This document shows positions 52,506 through 64,000 of a stretch of 64,000 nucleotides of DNA, piece after piece. How positions within the stretch are numbered: position 1 is the first letter of the stretch; each line of letters starts with the position of its first letter. This stretch comes from an uncultured Coriobacteriaceae bacterium (lineage in GTDB: Bacteria; Actinomycetota; Coriobacteriia; Coriobacteriales; Atopobiaceae): NCBI GenBank assembly GCA_948439405.1, contig CAOJNB010000003.1:1-64000 (forward strand), in the 5' to 3' direction. Under the pieces are notes generated by a model. The model saw only the letters and a list, made by a program, of their open reading frames with translations. It ran no database searches and was not told the DNA's origin. Made by a program: the position numbers and the translations under genes.

Positions 52506-52534
52506 ACGATACCCGTTAGACCCGCGTCGGTCAA
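52506..52534 (-). promoter_or_regulatory. Promoter of the tRNA-Ile/tRNA-Ala genes
   Basis: TTGACC (-35) and TATCGT (-10) with a 17-base spacer on the minus strand, ending 13 bases before the tRNA-Ile 5' end. Confidence 0.7.
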
Positions 52535-52642
52535 CCGCGAATTTGTGCCGAATCCGACTCGTCCGCCGCGGGGCGACGCGGCCGGGCGCTCTACGGGTAC
52601 GATACGTGACGAGAGGACGCTTCGGAGCGGAGGGAGGTCGCC

Positions 52643-53164
52643 ATGGCGATGGTTCGCATGGACGTGGGCGCGGTCGTCGTCGGGGGCGGCCCGGTCCCCT
52701 CCATGGTCGTGCTGCGCCGCCGCGGCCCCTCCGAGGGCGAGGCCGCGCCCGAGCTCCCCATCCGGATCGGGCGCGCCGAGGCCGCCGTGATCGGCATGGC
52801 CTCCGGCGGCGCGCCGGGCGGGCGCCCGATGACGATGGACCTGTTCTCGACCGCCATCGACGCGCTCGGCGGCCGGGTCACGAGCGTGGCCGTCGTCAAG
52901 GTCGACGGGACCACCTTCCACGCGTCCGTCAACCTCGTCGACGCGGAGGGCTCCAGCCACGCGATCGACGCCCGACCCTCCGACGCCGTTGCGCTCGCCG
53001 TCCGGACGAAGGCCCCCATCTACGCAGACCAGTCCGTCCTCGACGTCGCGGCGCTTCCCGCCCTCGACGAGGTCGAGCGCGAGGAGGCCGTCGCCGAGCT
53101 CGAGGAGTTCCGCGCTTTCGTCGCCGGGCTCTCCCCGGACGACTTCGCGGGCCCCGAGGCCTAG
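52643..53164 (+). CDS. Bifunctional nuclease family protein (DUF151)
   Basis: 173 aa, GGAGG before the ATG. The BFN/DUF151 pattern is clear: LPIRIGRAEAAVIGMASGG, RPMTMDLFSTAIDALGGRV, FHASVNLVD and IDARPSDAVALAVRTKAPIY. Some family members have DNase/RNase activity (plant BBD, Mycobacterium-related), but activity here is inference. It is convergent with gyrA (56 bases between stops) and divergent from the tRNA genes. Confidence 0.85.
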   Translation: MAMVRMDVGAVVVGGGPVPSMVVLRRRGPSEGEAAPELPIRIGRAEAAVIGMASGGAPGGRPMTMDLFSTAIDALGGRVTSVAVVKVDGTTFHASVNLVDAEGSSHAIDARPSDAVALAVRTKAPIYADQSVLDVAALPALDEVEREEAVAELEEFRAFVAGLSPDDFAGPEA

Positions 53165-53220
53165 GCCCCGAAGCCCGCGAGGGTCACGTCCCTTCGTTCC
53201 CGGCGCACCGGGCCGCCCGG

Positions 53221-55956
<2,736 letters not shown>

Positions 55957-55986
55957 GGGTGTGCCTTCCTTCCGTGCGCGGGGATG

Positions 55987-58080
<2,094 letters not shown>

Positions 58081-58131
58081 CTACAGAGAAGGTTGCCTCT
58101 GAGAGCGTTCAGAACCGCTTCTGGGGCTCAT

Positions 58132-58653
58132 TCAGGAATTTCGGGTATCCTCCGCGCGGCCGGCGGCCTCCATGCTGCTGAGGGCCTCGTAGGCTGCTTC
58201 CCTGAGGGCGGGAGGCAGCGGGGACACCTCCTCGGCGAGGCGGGAGAGCGTGGCGGCGTCGAGCTCCGGAAGGGGTGTCCCCTCGTCGCGGTCGGCGGGG
58301 GCGTCGTCACGACGGCGTCGCCGGTAGCGGGAGAGCTTGAAGGAGACGTCCGCGACGGGCAGCCCCGCGGCCTCGAGGCGGCCTACGTAGAGATGGCGCT
58401 TCACGGTGAAGTCCTGGAGGGCCGACGAGGAGTCGACGTAGACGATCAGGGTGTCCCCCCGCTCGTCCTCGCGCAGGTACACGCCGACCGTGTGGTCGCG
58501 CTCGCGGTCGCCGTTGGCGGAGAGCCAGGCCCGCAGCGCGCGGCGCGTCCCCGAGCCCGCCCCGTCGTCCGCGCGGCTCACGAAGGCCGACACCAGCTCG
58601 CCGAGCGAGGCCTCGCCGATGCGCTCCTCGCGCGGCTCCCTTCCCTTACGCAC
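58132..58653 (-). CDS. dciA: DciA/DUF721-family replicative helicase loader
   Basis: 173 aa. GTG at 58653 overlaps the recF end by eight bases. The N-terminal half contains the DUF721 core (LGELVSAFV, then strands GDTLIVYVDSSSALQDF and LYVGRLEAAGL); the C-terminal part is charged and low complexity. DciA proteins load DnaB in bacteria without DnaC, and this gene sits in the classic recF-dciA-gyrB order. No dnaC is present in the window, which agrees. Confidence 0.78.
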   Translation of the reverse strand: MRKGREPREERIGEASLGELVSAFVSRADDGAGSGTRRALRAWLSANGDRERDHTVGVYLREDERGDTLIVYVDSSSALQDFTVKRHLYVGRLEAAGLPVADVSFKLSRYRRRRRDDAPADRDEGTPLPELDAATLSRLAEEVSPLPPALREAAYEALSSMEAAGRAEDTRNS

Positions 58654-59734
58654 CGAACCTCACCACCCGGGCGTCCTCGAGGGCCTCGGGCGAGAAGTAC
58701 TCGAGGTTGGTCGTCGTCATCACGGTCTGGACTCCGTCGGACGCCATGCGTGCCACGGCGGAGCGGCGTCGGGCGTCGAGCTCGCTCATCACGTCGTCGA
58801 GCAGCAGCAGCGGCGGCGTGCCGCACACCTCGCCGGCGACCGACACCTCCGCCATCTTGAGGGCGAGCACGACGGAGCGCTGCTGGCCCTGCGACCCGTA
58901 CGTCCTGGCCTCGCGTCCGTCGATCGCGAAGCGGAGGTCGTCGCGGTGTGGACCGACGAGCGTCATGCCCCGCCTCAGCTCGTCCGCCCGACCCCGCCCG
59001 AGCGCCTCGCGCATGGCGTCCGCGAGGGCCGCGCGGTCCAGCCCGGCGGGGTCGACCCCGAGGGAGCACTCGTAGGAGAAGGAGAGGTCCTCGCCGTCGG
59101 AGATGGCCCGGTAGGCGTCCGCGACGAGGGGCAGCAGGCGGGAGAGCAGCCGCATGCGGGCGCCCAGCAGGGCGGCCGCGCCCAGGGAGACGGACTCGTC
59201 CCACGCGCCGAGCAGGGCCGGGTCGGGAGCTCCGTCGCGAAGCAGCCGGTTGCGCTGCTCGACGCCCTTCGCGTACGAGGAGAGGACGCGACGGTACCCC
59301 CGGTTCACCTGCGCCGCGAACTGGTCCACCTCCTGGCGGCGGCGCGAGGCCGCGCCCTTCACGAGCAGGAGGTGGTCCGGCTCGAACAGGACGGACGGCA
59401 GGGTGCCCACGACGGTCACCGAGCGGGCGCGCTTGCCGTTGAGCACGAACGAGCGCCGCTCGCGATCGACCTCGCAGGCGACGTCGAGGCGACGGCCGTC
59501 GCCCTCCACGACGCAGCTCGCCCGCCCGCGCTCGCATCCCTCGCGCACGAGCTCGGAGGGCGAGGGGTGGCGGAACGAGGTGGCCGCCGTGAGCAGCTGG
59601 AGGGCCTCCACGGCGTTCGTCTTGCCGGTCGCGTTCGGCCCGACGAACACGTTCATGCCGCCGCCCAGCTCGAGGTCGCGGGAGCGGACGTTGCGGAAGT
59701 CCCTGAGCGAGAGCGTCCGTACGAGGAGGGACAC
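58646..59734 (-). CDS. recF: DNA replication and repair protein RecF
   Basis: SMC-like ATPase helping RecA loading at gaps. 362 aa, GTG start 3 bases after the dnaN stop without an SD, so coupled to dnaN. Walker A FVGPNATGKTNAVEALQLL, signature GSQGQQRSVVLALK and Walker B PLLLLDDVMSELD are intact; LVGPHRDDL is the RecF-specific segment. Confidence 0.96.
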   Translation of the reverse strand: MSLLVRTLSLRDFRNVRSRDLELGGGMNVFVGPNATGKTNAVEALQLLTAATSFRHPSPSELVREGCERGRASCVVEGDGRRLDVACEVDRERRSFVLNGKRARSVTVVGTLPSVLFEPDHLLLVKGAASRRRQEVDQFAAQVNRGYRRVLSSYAKGVEQRNRLLRDGAPDPALLGAWDESVSLGAAALLGARMRLLSRLLPLVADAYRAISDGEDLSFSYECSLGVDPAGLDRAALADAMREALGRGRADELRRGMTLVGPHRDDLRFAIDGREARTYGSQGQQRSVVLALKMAEVSVAGEVCGTPPLLLLDDVMSELDARRRSAVARMASDGVQTVMTTTNLEYFSPEALEDARVVRFGA

Positions 59735-59737
59735 GCG

Positions 59738-60838
59738 CTAGATCCGGACGGGCATGAGCAGGTACAGGTAGCTCGTGGCGTCCAGCGAGCGGAAGACGGC
59801 CGGGCGCGTGGGGTCCTGGAGGTCGAGCGTCATCGTGTCCTCCGGGCAGGCCTGGAGCCCCTCGAGCAGCAGGCGGTTGTTGAGCCCGATCGTCATCGAC
59901 GCCCCCTCGACCGCCGCGGAGACGGACTCGGAGGCCTCGCCCTGGTCCGTCGAGACGGAGCTGAGCGTCGCAGTGGCCGCGTCCGCGTCGAAGTCGAAGC
60001 GGACGGCCGGGTTGTTCACCGCGACGACGGCCACGCGGCGCAGGGCGGCGGACATCTCGGCGACGTCGAAGGTGACGCGGCAGGACGCGGAGTCGGGCAG
60101 CAGGGCCGCCGCGTCCGGGTAGTTGCCCTCGATGCGGCGGGAGACGTAGGTCGTGGTCCCGTAGACGAAGACGACCTGGTTCTCGGTGGACCCCACCGTG
60201 ATGGTGCCGGAGTCCGACGGCAGCGAGATGACGTCGTGGAACGAGGCGCCGGGCACGATCATCGAGAAGCCCTCTGCGCCGGCGGGTGCCTCGATCGCGG
60301 CCTCGCACACCGCGAGGCGGATGGAGTCGGTCGCGACGAGGCGCAGCGTGCTGCCCTCGACGGTCATGGAGATGCCGGTGAGGACGGGGGGCGACGCCTC
60401 CTTCGACACGAAGCGGTACACCTTGCCCACCATGTCCTCGAGGACGGCGGCGGGCAGCTCGATGGAGCGCTGGAGCTCGATGGGCGGGAACTCGGGGAAG
60501 TCCTGGGGATCGAGGGTGGCGAGGCGGAAGTGCGCGCGGCCGCAGGAGATGTCGAGCGTGCTGCCCTCGCCCTCGAACGTCACCGCTGCGTCCGGGAGGC
60601 TCTTCGCGATGCTTGAGAGCATCCTTCCCGAGACGACCGTCTCCCCCGGCGCCTCGACGTTGGCCGCGAGCTCGTGGCGGATCGAGATGGTGAGGTTCGA
60701 CGTCTGCAGCTCGAGCGTCCCTTCGGATGTGCGCAGGAGGATGCCGGAGAGGATGGGGAGCGTCGAGTTCGACGCGAGCCCCTTGCTGACGATCCCGATC
60801 GCCCGCGCGAGGGCGGACTGGCTGACGGTGAACTTCAT
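59738..60838 (-). CDS. dnaN: DNA polymerase III sliding clamp
   Basis: 366-aa beta clamp: three repeated domains, N-terminus MKFTVSQSALARAIGIVSKG and C-terminus YLYLLMPVRI, the clamp hallmark. SD AAGGAGACG. Separated from dnaA by 258 bases that hold box-like sites. Confidence 0.98.
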   Translation of the reverse strand: MKFTVSQSALARAIGIVSKGLASNSTLPILSGILLRTSEGTLELQTSNLTISIRHELAANVEAPGETVVSGRMLSSIAKSLPDAAVTFEGEGSTLDISCGRAHFRLATLDPQDFPEFPPIELQRSIELPAAVLEDMVGKVYRFVSKEASPPVLTGISMTVEGSTLRLVATDSIRLAVCEAAIEAPAGAEGFSMIVPGASFHDVISLPSDSGTITVGSTENQVVFVYGTTTYVSRRIEGNYPDAAALLPDSASCRVTFDVAEMSAALRRVAVVAVNNPAVRFDFDADAATATLSSVSTDQGEASESVSAAVEGASMTIGLNNRLLLEGLQACPEDTMTLDLQDPTRPAVFRSLDATSYLYLLMPVRI

Positions 60839-61096
60839 GGGCGTCTCCTTCTCGCTCTTCTCCCCGTCTATCTCTTTATAGGTAATACATAGGTCGGTAA
60901 TAGTCTTAGTAGGGTCTGTCGAAATGTAGACAACCGAGGTTCTGCCAGGTAGTGACCGAAATCTGACACGAGATGTTTCTTCATTCGGTGTTCGGTCCGT
61001 CTACACCGGAAGTATCGCCCGAAAACCTTCTACAGGAACCCGCAACTTTCCGACACTCCTCGACACGCTTCCGACAGAGTTCCCTACATCCCTCCG
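60839..61096. other. dnaA-dnaN intergenic region, candidate oriC part
   Basis: 258 bases, AT-richer at the dnaN end (around 60873-60915, with TATAAA and several AT runs, a possible unwinding/promoter zone). Near dnaA it holds a tandem, evenly spaced set of NNNYCNACA-like nonamers at 61026-61034, 61047-61055, 61057-61065, 61068-61076 and 61080-61088; TTGTCTACA is present inverted near 60922-60930. Origin assignment is inference from location and motifs. Confidence 0.5.
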
Positions 61097-62644
61097 TCAG
61101 CCGCCTTGCAGGTCGTTGCGAATGCGCTCGACCAGGTCGTGGAGGGTGCGGTCCTTCCGCCTGCGCTCGTCGACCCATTCGATGCTGTGCTTCACGGTCG
61201 CATGCTTCCTGCCGCCGAACCGGTTCCCGATCTCGACGAGCGTCATGCCGGTGAGCTCCCTCGTGAGCCAGATGGCCACGTGCCGCGGCGGGGCGACCTC
61301 CTTGGTGCGCTTGTTGCCGACGATGTCGGCGCGGGAGACGCCGTACTCGGCCGCGACGGCGTCCTGGATCGCCTCGACCGTCACCACCTGGTGGCCCGGC
61401 TTCCACCGCTTCGCCGCCTCGGCGACGATCTCGTCCGAGGTGATGGGGCGCCCCTCGCTCCGCTCGATCTGGGTGGCGCGGATGAGGCAGGACTGGCAGA
61501 ACGCCTCGATGACGCGGATGTTCGAGCCCGCGCGCTCGGCCATGAGCTCGAGGTCTTCCTCGGAGAGGGTGCCGTCGAGCGCCGGCATGTGCTCGCGCCC
61601 GGCGTCCTCGCGCAGCCTGGCGCAGAAGGCCCTGACGAGCGCGAGCTTGAGCTCGTACTCGGGGGTGCCGATGGAGCAGGAGAAGCCCGAGTCGAGGCGC
61701 GAGGTGATGCGCTCGTCGAATCCCTGCGAGCCCATCCCGAGGTCGCTCGGCGAGCGGTCGGCCGCGAGCACGATCTGCTTGCCGTGGCTGCTGAGGTAGT
61801 TGAAGAGGTCGAAGAAGAACTCGGTCGTGTTGCCCGTCGGCTTCAGGTTCTGGATGTCGTCGATGATGAGGACGTCGACGTCGCGGTAGTTGCGCTCGAA
61901 CTCGTCCTTGACGCTCTTCTCGGTGTTGACCATCGCCTGGGTGTAGTCGTTCGTGAAGTCGTGCGACGTCCGGTACACGCAGATCCGCGTCGGGTCGTTC
62001 TGGATGACGTAGTTTTGGATGGCCTTGAGCAGGTGCGTCTTGCCGAGCCCGCTCTTCCCGAAGATGAACAGCGGGTTGTACGACTTGTTGATGCCGTTCG
62101 CGACCTGCTTCGCGGCCGAGAGGGCGATGGCGTTCTCGTTGCCCTCGATGAAGCGCTCGAAGGTGAGCCGCGAGTCGACCTCGGTCACCTGGCTGACGAG
62201 GCTGCTCGCCGCGCGCGGGCCCTCGCCTCCCCGCATCCCGCCGCCCGCGCCCTCGCGCACGGGCTCGGGACGCTCGTTTCCTCCGCTCGGCCTCGCCTCG
62301 CCGCGCGCCGACAGGCGTTCGAACTCGGCGCGCCCGATCGTCGCCTCCCCGGCGAGCGCCGCCGCCGGCGCCGTCTCGGCCTGGGAGAGCTCGACGACGA
62401 GGGAGACCGGCGCGAAGGCCGCCTGGCGCAGCGCCGGCTCGATGGACGACGCCTCGTTCGAGAGGGTCCGCTGCACGAAGCGCGCGGGCGTGGCGACGGT
62501 GAGCGTTCCGTCGTCGAGCGAGAGCGCCACGCAGCTCCTCATCATCTCGACGAGGGGCTGCGCCGAGCCCTCGGCTGACATCAGGCCGATCGTGTCCTCC
62601 CAGAGCGCGGCGGCGTCGGATGCGGTTGACGGTTCGGTGCCCAT
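61097..62644 (-). CDS. dnaA: Chromosomal replication initiator DnaA
   Basis: 515-aa AAA+ initiator. Domain I (about 1-90), a Gly/Arg/Glu-rich linker (about 95-145), AAA+ core with Walker A FGKSGLGKTHLLKAI (about 196-206) and Walker B VLIIDDIQNL (about 258-266), and domain IV HTH. SD GGGAGAGGG. Odd: the DNA-reading signature GGR-D-H-(T/S)-T-V reads GGRKHATVKHS (about 477-487). Thus the positions of E. coli Asp433, Thr435 and Leu438 are Lys480, Ala482 and Lys485, while His434 and Thr436 are kept. Confidence 0.97.
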   Translation of the reverse strand: MGTEPSTASDAAALWEDTIGLMSAEGSAQPLVEMMRSCVALSLDDGTLTVATPARFVQRTLSNEASSIEPALRQAAFAPVSLVVELSQAETAPAAALAGEATIGRAEFERLSARGEARPSGGNERPEPVREGAGGGMRGGEGPRAASSLVSQVTEVDSRLTFERFIEGNENAIALSAAKQVANGINKSYNPLFIFGKSGLGKTHLLKAIQNYVIQNDPTRICVYRTSHDFTNDYTQAMVNTEKSVKDEFERNYRDVDVLIIDDIQNLKPTGNTTEFFFDLFNYLSSHGKQIVLAADRSPSDLGMGSQGFDERITSRLDSGFSCSIGTPEYELKLALVRAFCARLREDAGREHMPALDGTLSEEDLELMAERAGSNIRVIEAFCQSCLIRATQIERSEGRPITSDEIVAEAAKRWKPGHQVVTVEAIQDAVAAEYGVSRADIVGNKRTKEVAPPRHVAIWLTRELTGMTLVEIGNRFGGRKHATVKHSIEWVDERRRKDRTLHDLVERIRNDLQGG

Positions 62645-62661
62645 CTCGCCCTCTCCCGTGA

Positions 62662-62720
62662 TGTAGAAAACCTACGAGGATGTAGATAACTCATTATACG
62701 GGGCAGGCGAATGTTGAAAA
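62662..62720 (-). promoter_or_regulatory. dnaA: dnaA promoter with three DnaA-box-like nonamers
   Basis: On the minus strand: TTTTCA (-35, complement of 62715-62720) and TATAAT (-10, complement of 62693-62698) with 16 bases between. Box-like nonamers TTTTCAACA (62712-62720), TTATCTACA (62681-62689) and TTTTCTACA (62662-62670) overlap the -35 and lie just after the -10, as expected for DnaA autoregulation. Confidence 0.65.
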
Positions 62721-62727
62721 CCTCGGC

Positions 62728-63705
62728 CTACCCCTCGATCTGCGAGAGACACGCGCGTCCGAGCTCGGTGAGGTGGCGCTTGCGACCGCGCTTGACGAGG
62801 ACGCCGAGGTCGTCCAGGCGCTTGAGCTCGCGCGACCACGTGGGCTGCGAGCCGCCATAGGAGGCGACCAGGTCGGACGGGCCCACCTCCTCGTGCTCGC
62901 CGAGGTAGCAGACGACCTGCCTGCCACGCACGCCGAGGTCCCCCGCCGCCGCGGTGGACGGCGCGACCTCCTGCGCCTGGGGCTTGTGCAGCGGGGCCAC
63001 GGGGATGGAGGCGTCGTCCTCGGGCCGCGTCGAGATGGTGACGACGGTGCCGTGGCTCAGGTTGTCGCGGATGGTGAGCGAGCCGCCCTTGTCCAGCATG
63101 TACTGCTGCGCGAGGGGGAGGCCGCTGCCGACGCCGCGTATGTAGCGCTTCATCTCCTCGGTCGCCGAGGTGGTCCCGTACTCGAGGGCGCGCGTCTTGT
63201 CCCTGATCCCGGGGCCCTGGTCCGAGAAGCGCAGGGTGTTGCCGGCGTCGAGGATGGAGATCGTCGGCGCGATGAAGTAGGCGTGGATGTAGTTCTCCAC
63301 CACCTCGCGGATGATCATGAAGGGGATGGTGCCGCCCTGCTCGTGCGAGAGCTGGTTGACCGTGCGCGTGATCTCCTCGAGGTAGTCGCGCACGGGCATC
63401 GGCTGGATGGTGACCACGCGCGGGGTGACCGAGGGGTCGTCGTAGACCGCGATGCGCGCGGGATAGCGCACCTCGTCGACGGACGGGAGCTCGCTCTCCC
63501 TCGCGCCCCGCTCGTCCGTCCCGTCTCCGACGAATGTGTAGAAGCCCTCTGCCACGTCCCGCTGCCCATCCTTCGACAGTCTTTCGACGAAATGTTGAAA
63601 GTTTTCAAAACCATTCGCCTGGAGCGTGGAACTTTCGACATTCGTTGAAAAGTTGTAGATAACCTCGGCGAACGACCCTGTTATCCATGGGGTCAAGCAT
63701 ACCAT
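62728..63705 (-). CDS. GHKL-ATPase / winged-helix protein next to dnaA
   Basis: 325 aa as drawn from the ATG at 63705; a GTG at 63555 is an alternative, and neither has a strong SD. A Bergerat (HSP90/histidine-kinase-like) ATPase fold lies at about residues 125-235: N-box REVVENYIHA, G1 DQGPGIRDKT, G2 GVGSGLPLAQQYMLDKGG. No phospho-accepting His domain is visible. The C-terminal ~70 residues look like a winged helix (DLGVRGRQVVCYLGEHEEVG, WSRELKRLDDLGVLVKRGRK). Lies between dnaA and rpmH, genes that are adjacent in most bacteria. Function unknown; a nucleotide-switched transcription or replication regulator is one reading. Confidence 0.7.
   Translation of the reverse strand: MVCLTPWITGSFAEVIYNFSTNVESSTLQANGFENFQHFVERLSKDGQRDVAEGFYTFVGDGTDERGARESELPSVDEVRYPARIAVYDDPSVTPRVVTIQPMPVRDYLEEITRTVNQLSHEQGGTIPFMIIREVVENYIHAYFIAPTISILDAGNTLRFSDQGPGIRDKTRALEYGTTSATEEMKRYIRGVGSGLPLAQQYMLDKGGSLTIRDNLSHGTVVTISTRPEDDASIPVAPLHKPQAQEVAPSTAAAGDLGVRGRQVVCYLGEHEEVGPSDLVASYGGSQPTWSRELKRLDDLGVLVKRGRKRHLTELGRACLSQIEG
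63593..63689. other. DnaA-box-like cluster near the origin
   Basis: Five nonamers near TTWTCNACA: CTTTCAACA (63593-63601, inverted), CTTTCGACA (63632-63640), TTTTCAACG (63643-63651, inverted), TTATCTACA (63654-63662, inverted) and TTATCCATG (63681-63689). They fall inside the N-terminal part of the GHKL gene as drawn. Confidence 0.5.
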
Positions 63706-63805
63706 CTTCCATGACGTTCCATCCCACCCACGGAAGTTTCAGGACCATCCGCGCGTCGATTCATGCGGTCCCACTGGATTGCGGATGGTTGTGGCGAAGT
63801 CCCAT

Positions 63806-63835
63806 TTGACAGCCTGAGCAGTCGGTTTGTAAAAT
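63806..63835 (+). promoter_or_regulatory. rpmH: rpmH promoter
   Basis: Perfect TTGACA then TAAAAT with an 18-base spacer, 48 bases before the rpmH start. Confidence 0.75.
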
Positions 63836-63883
63836 AACCCGTCCATATGCTCATTGACCGAGATTCTTTCGGAGGGATTTGAC

Positions 63884-64000
63884 ATGAAGCGTACGTACCA
63901 GCCGAACAAGAGGAAGCGGGCCAAGTGCCACGGCTTCCGCGCCCGCATGGCGACCAAGGGCGGTCGTCAGGTCCTCGCCCGTCGTCGCGCCAAGGGTCGC
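63884..64000 (+). CDS. rpmH: Ribosomal protein bL34, 3' end beyond window
   Basis: ATG with GGAGGGATTTGAC upstream. 39 codons are visible ([20 protein letters not shown] ...), nearly the whole 44-residue L34. Ends at the window edge. It is divergent from the dnaA side, as in most bacteria. Confidence 0.96.
   Translation, partial: MKRTYQPNKRKRAKCHGFRARMATKGGRQVLARRRAKGR

Noticed and set aside
63706-63883. Inverted repeat ACCATCCGC/GCGGATGGT at 63744-63752 and 63781-63789 as an operator
   Set aside because: Nine-base arms with a 28-base spacer are weak, lie upstream of the rpmH -35, and could be chance; kept only as a note.

Overview
This 64-kb window is one contiguous piece of a very GC-rich bacterial chromosome and reaches the replication-origin region at its right end. 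The gene content suggests a high-GC actinobacterium. A member of the Coriobacteriia (Olsenella/Collinsella-like gut or oral anaerobes) fits best: mannose-class PTS permeases, NikR, a class B sortase, TatA without nearby TatB, and the rpsF-ssb-rpsR-rplI-dnaB order. The taxonomic placement is inference; no rRNA is present. Most genes lie on the minus strand, which is the leading strand for a fork moving left from an origin near 61-64 kb.

Layout, left to right. 1-2.2 kb: lysS (cut by the window edge), greA and a tatA whose product ends in a zinc ribbon. 2.3-7.7 kb: mostly single genes (spermidine-synthase-like protein, YcxB-like membrane protein, nikR, pgi, a UDG-like protein, trxA, a metallophosphoesterase). 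7.7-10.4 kb: queT and a LytS/LytR-type two-component pair. 10.6-24.1 kb: a carbohydrate island with split transketolase, class II aldolase, PTS EIIA, EIIB and EIIC-EIID fusion, two tandem Zn-dehydrogenase paralogues, a second EIIC-EIID fusion, a FucI-family isomerase and an FGGY kinase. Its substrate cannot be read from sequence. 24.2-30.8 kb: PRC-barrel and YtxH proteins, an alpha/beta hydrolase fused to a cyanophycin-synthetase-N-like domain, a CBS/CorC membrane protein and an EF-G-like GTPase. 31-33.7 kb: a free-standing adenylation enzyme and an AI-2E-type permease.

33.7-45.7 kb holds purine synthesis: purE-sortase-purF-purM-purN in one minus-strand run, then purD and purA in a second run that also carries a NUDIX hydrolase, an ABC exporter and a membrane-anchored unknown. 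A divergent XRE regulator, pyridoxamine kinase and a small unknown gene lie near the first run. 45.8-49.2 kb: dnaB, rplI, rpsR, ssb, rpsF. 49.5-52.5 kb: two tRNA-Ser, typA, an unknown, tRNA-Ala and tRNA-Ile. 52.6-64 kb: a bifunctional-nuclease-family gene and the origin cluster gyrA, gyrB, dciA, recF, dnaN, dnaA, a GHKL-ATPase/winged-helix protein and rpmH (cut by the window edge).

The origin cluster is the most distinctive region. DnaA has an altered DNA-reading signature, DnaA-box-like nonamers follow a loose TTWTCNACA pattern, and an unusual GHKL-wHTH protein sits between dnaA and rpmH. A matching box cluster lies upstream of dnaB. The carbohydrate island, the hydrolase fusion and a small cluster of inverted repeats at 20.8-21.0 kb are the other places most worth a second look. 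Stretches over 300 bases without a gene are described individually (16342-16676, 20793-21105, 47191-47607, 49248-49563).
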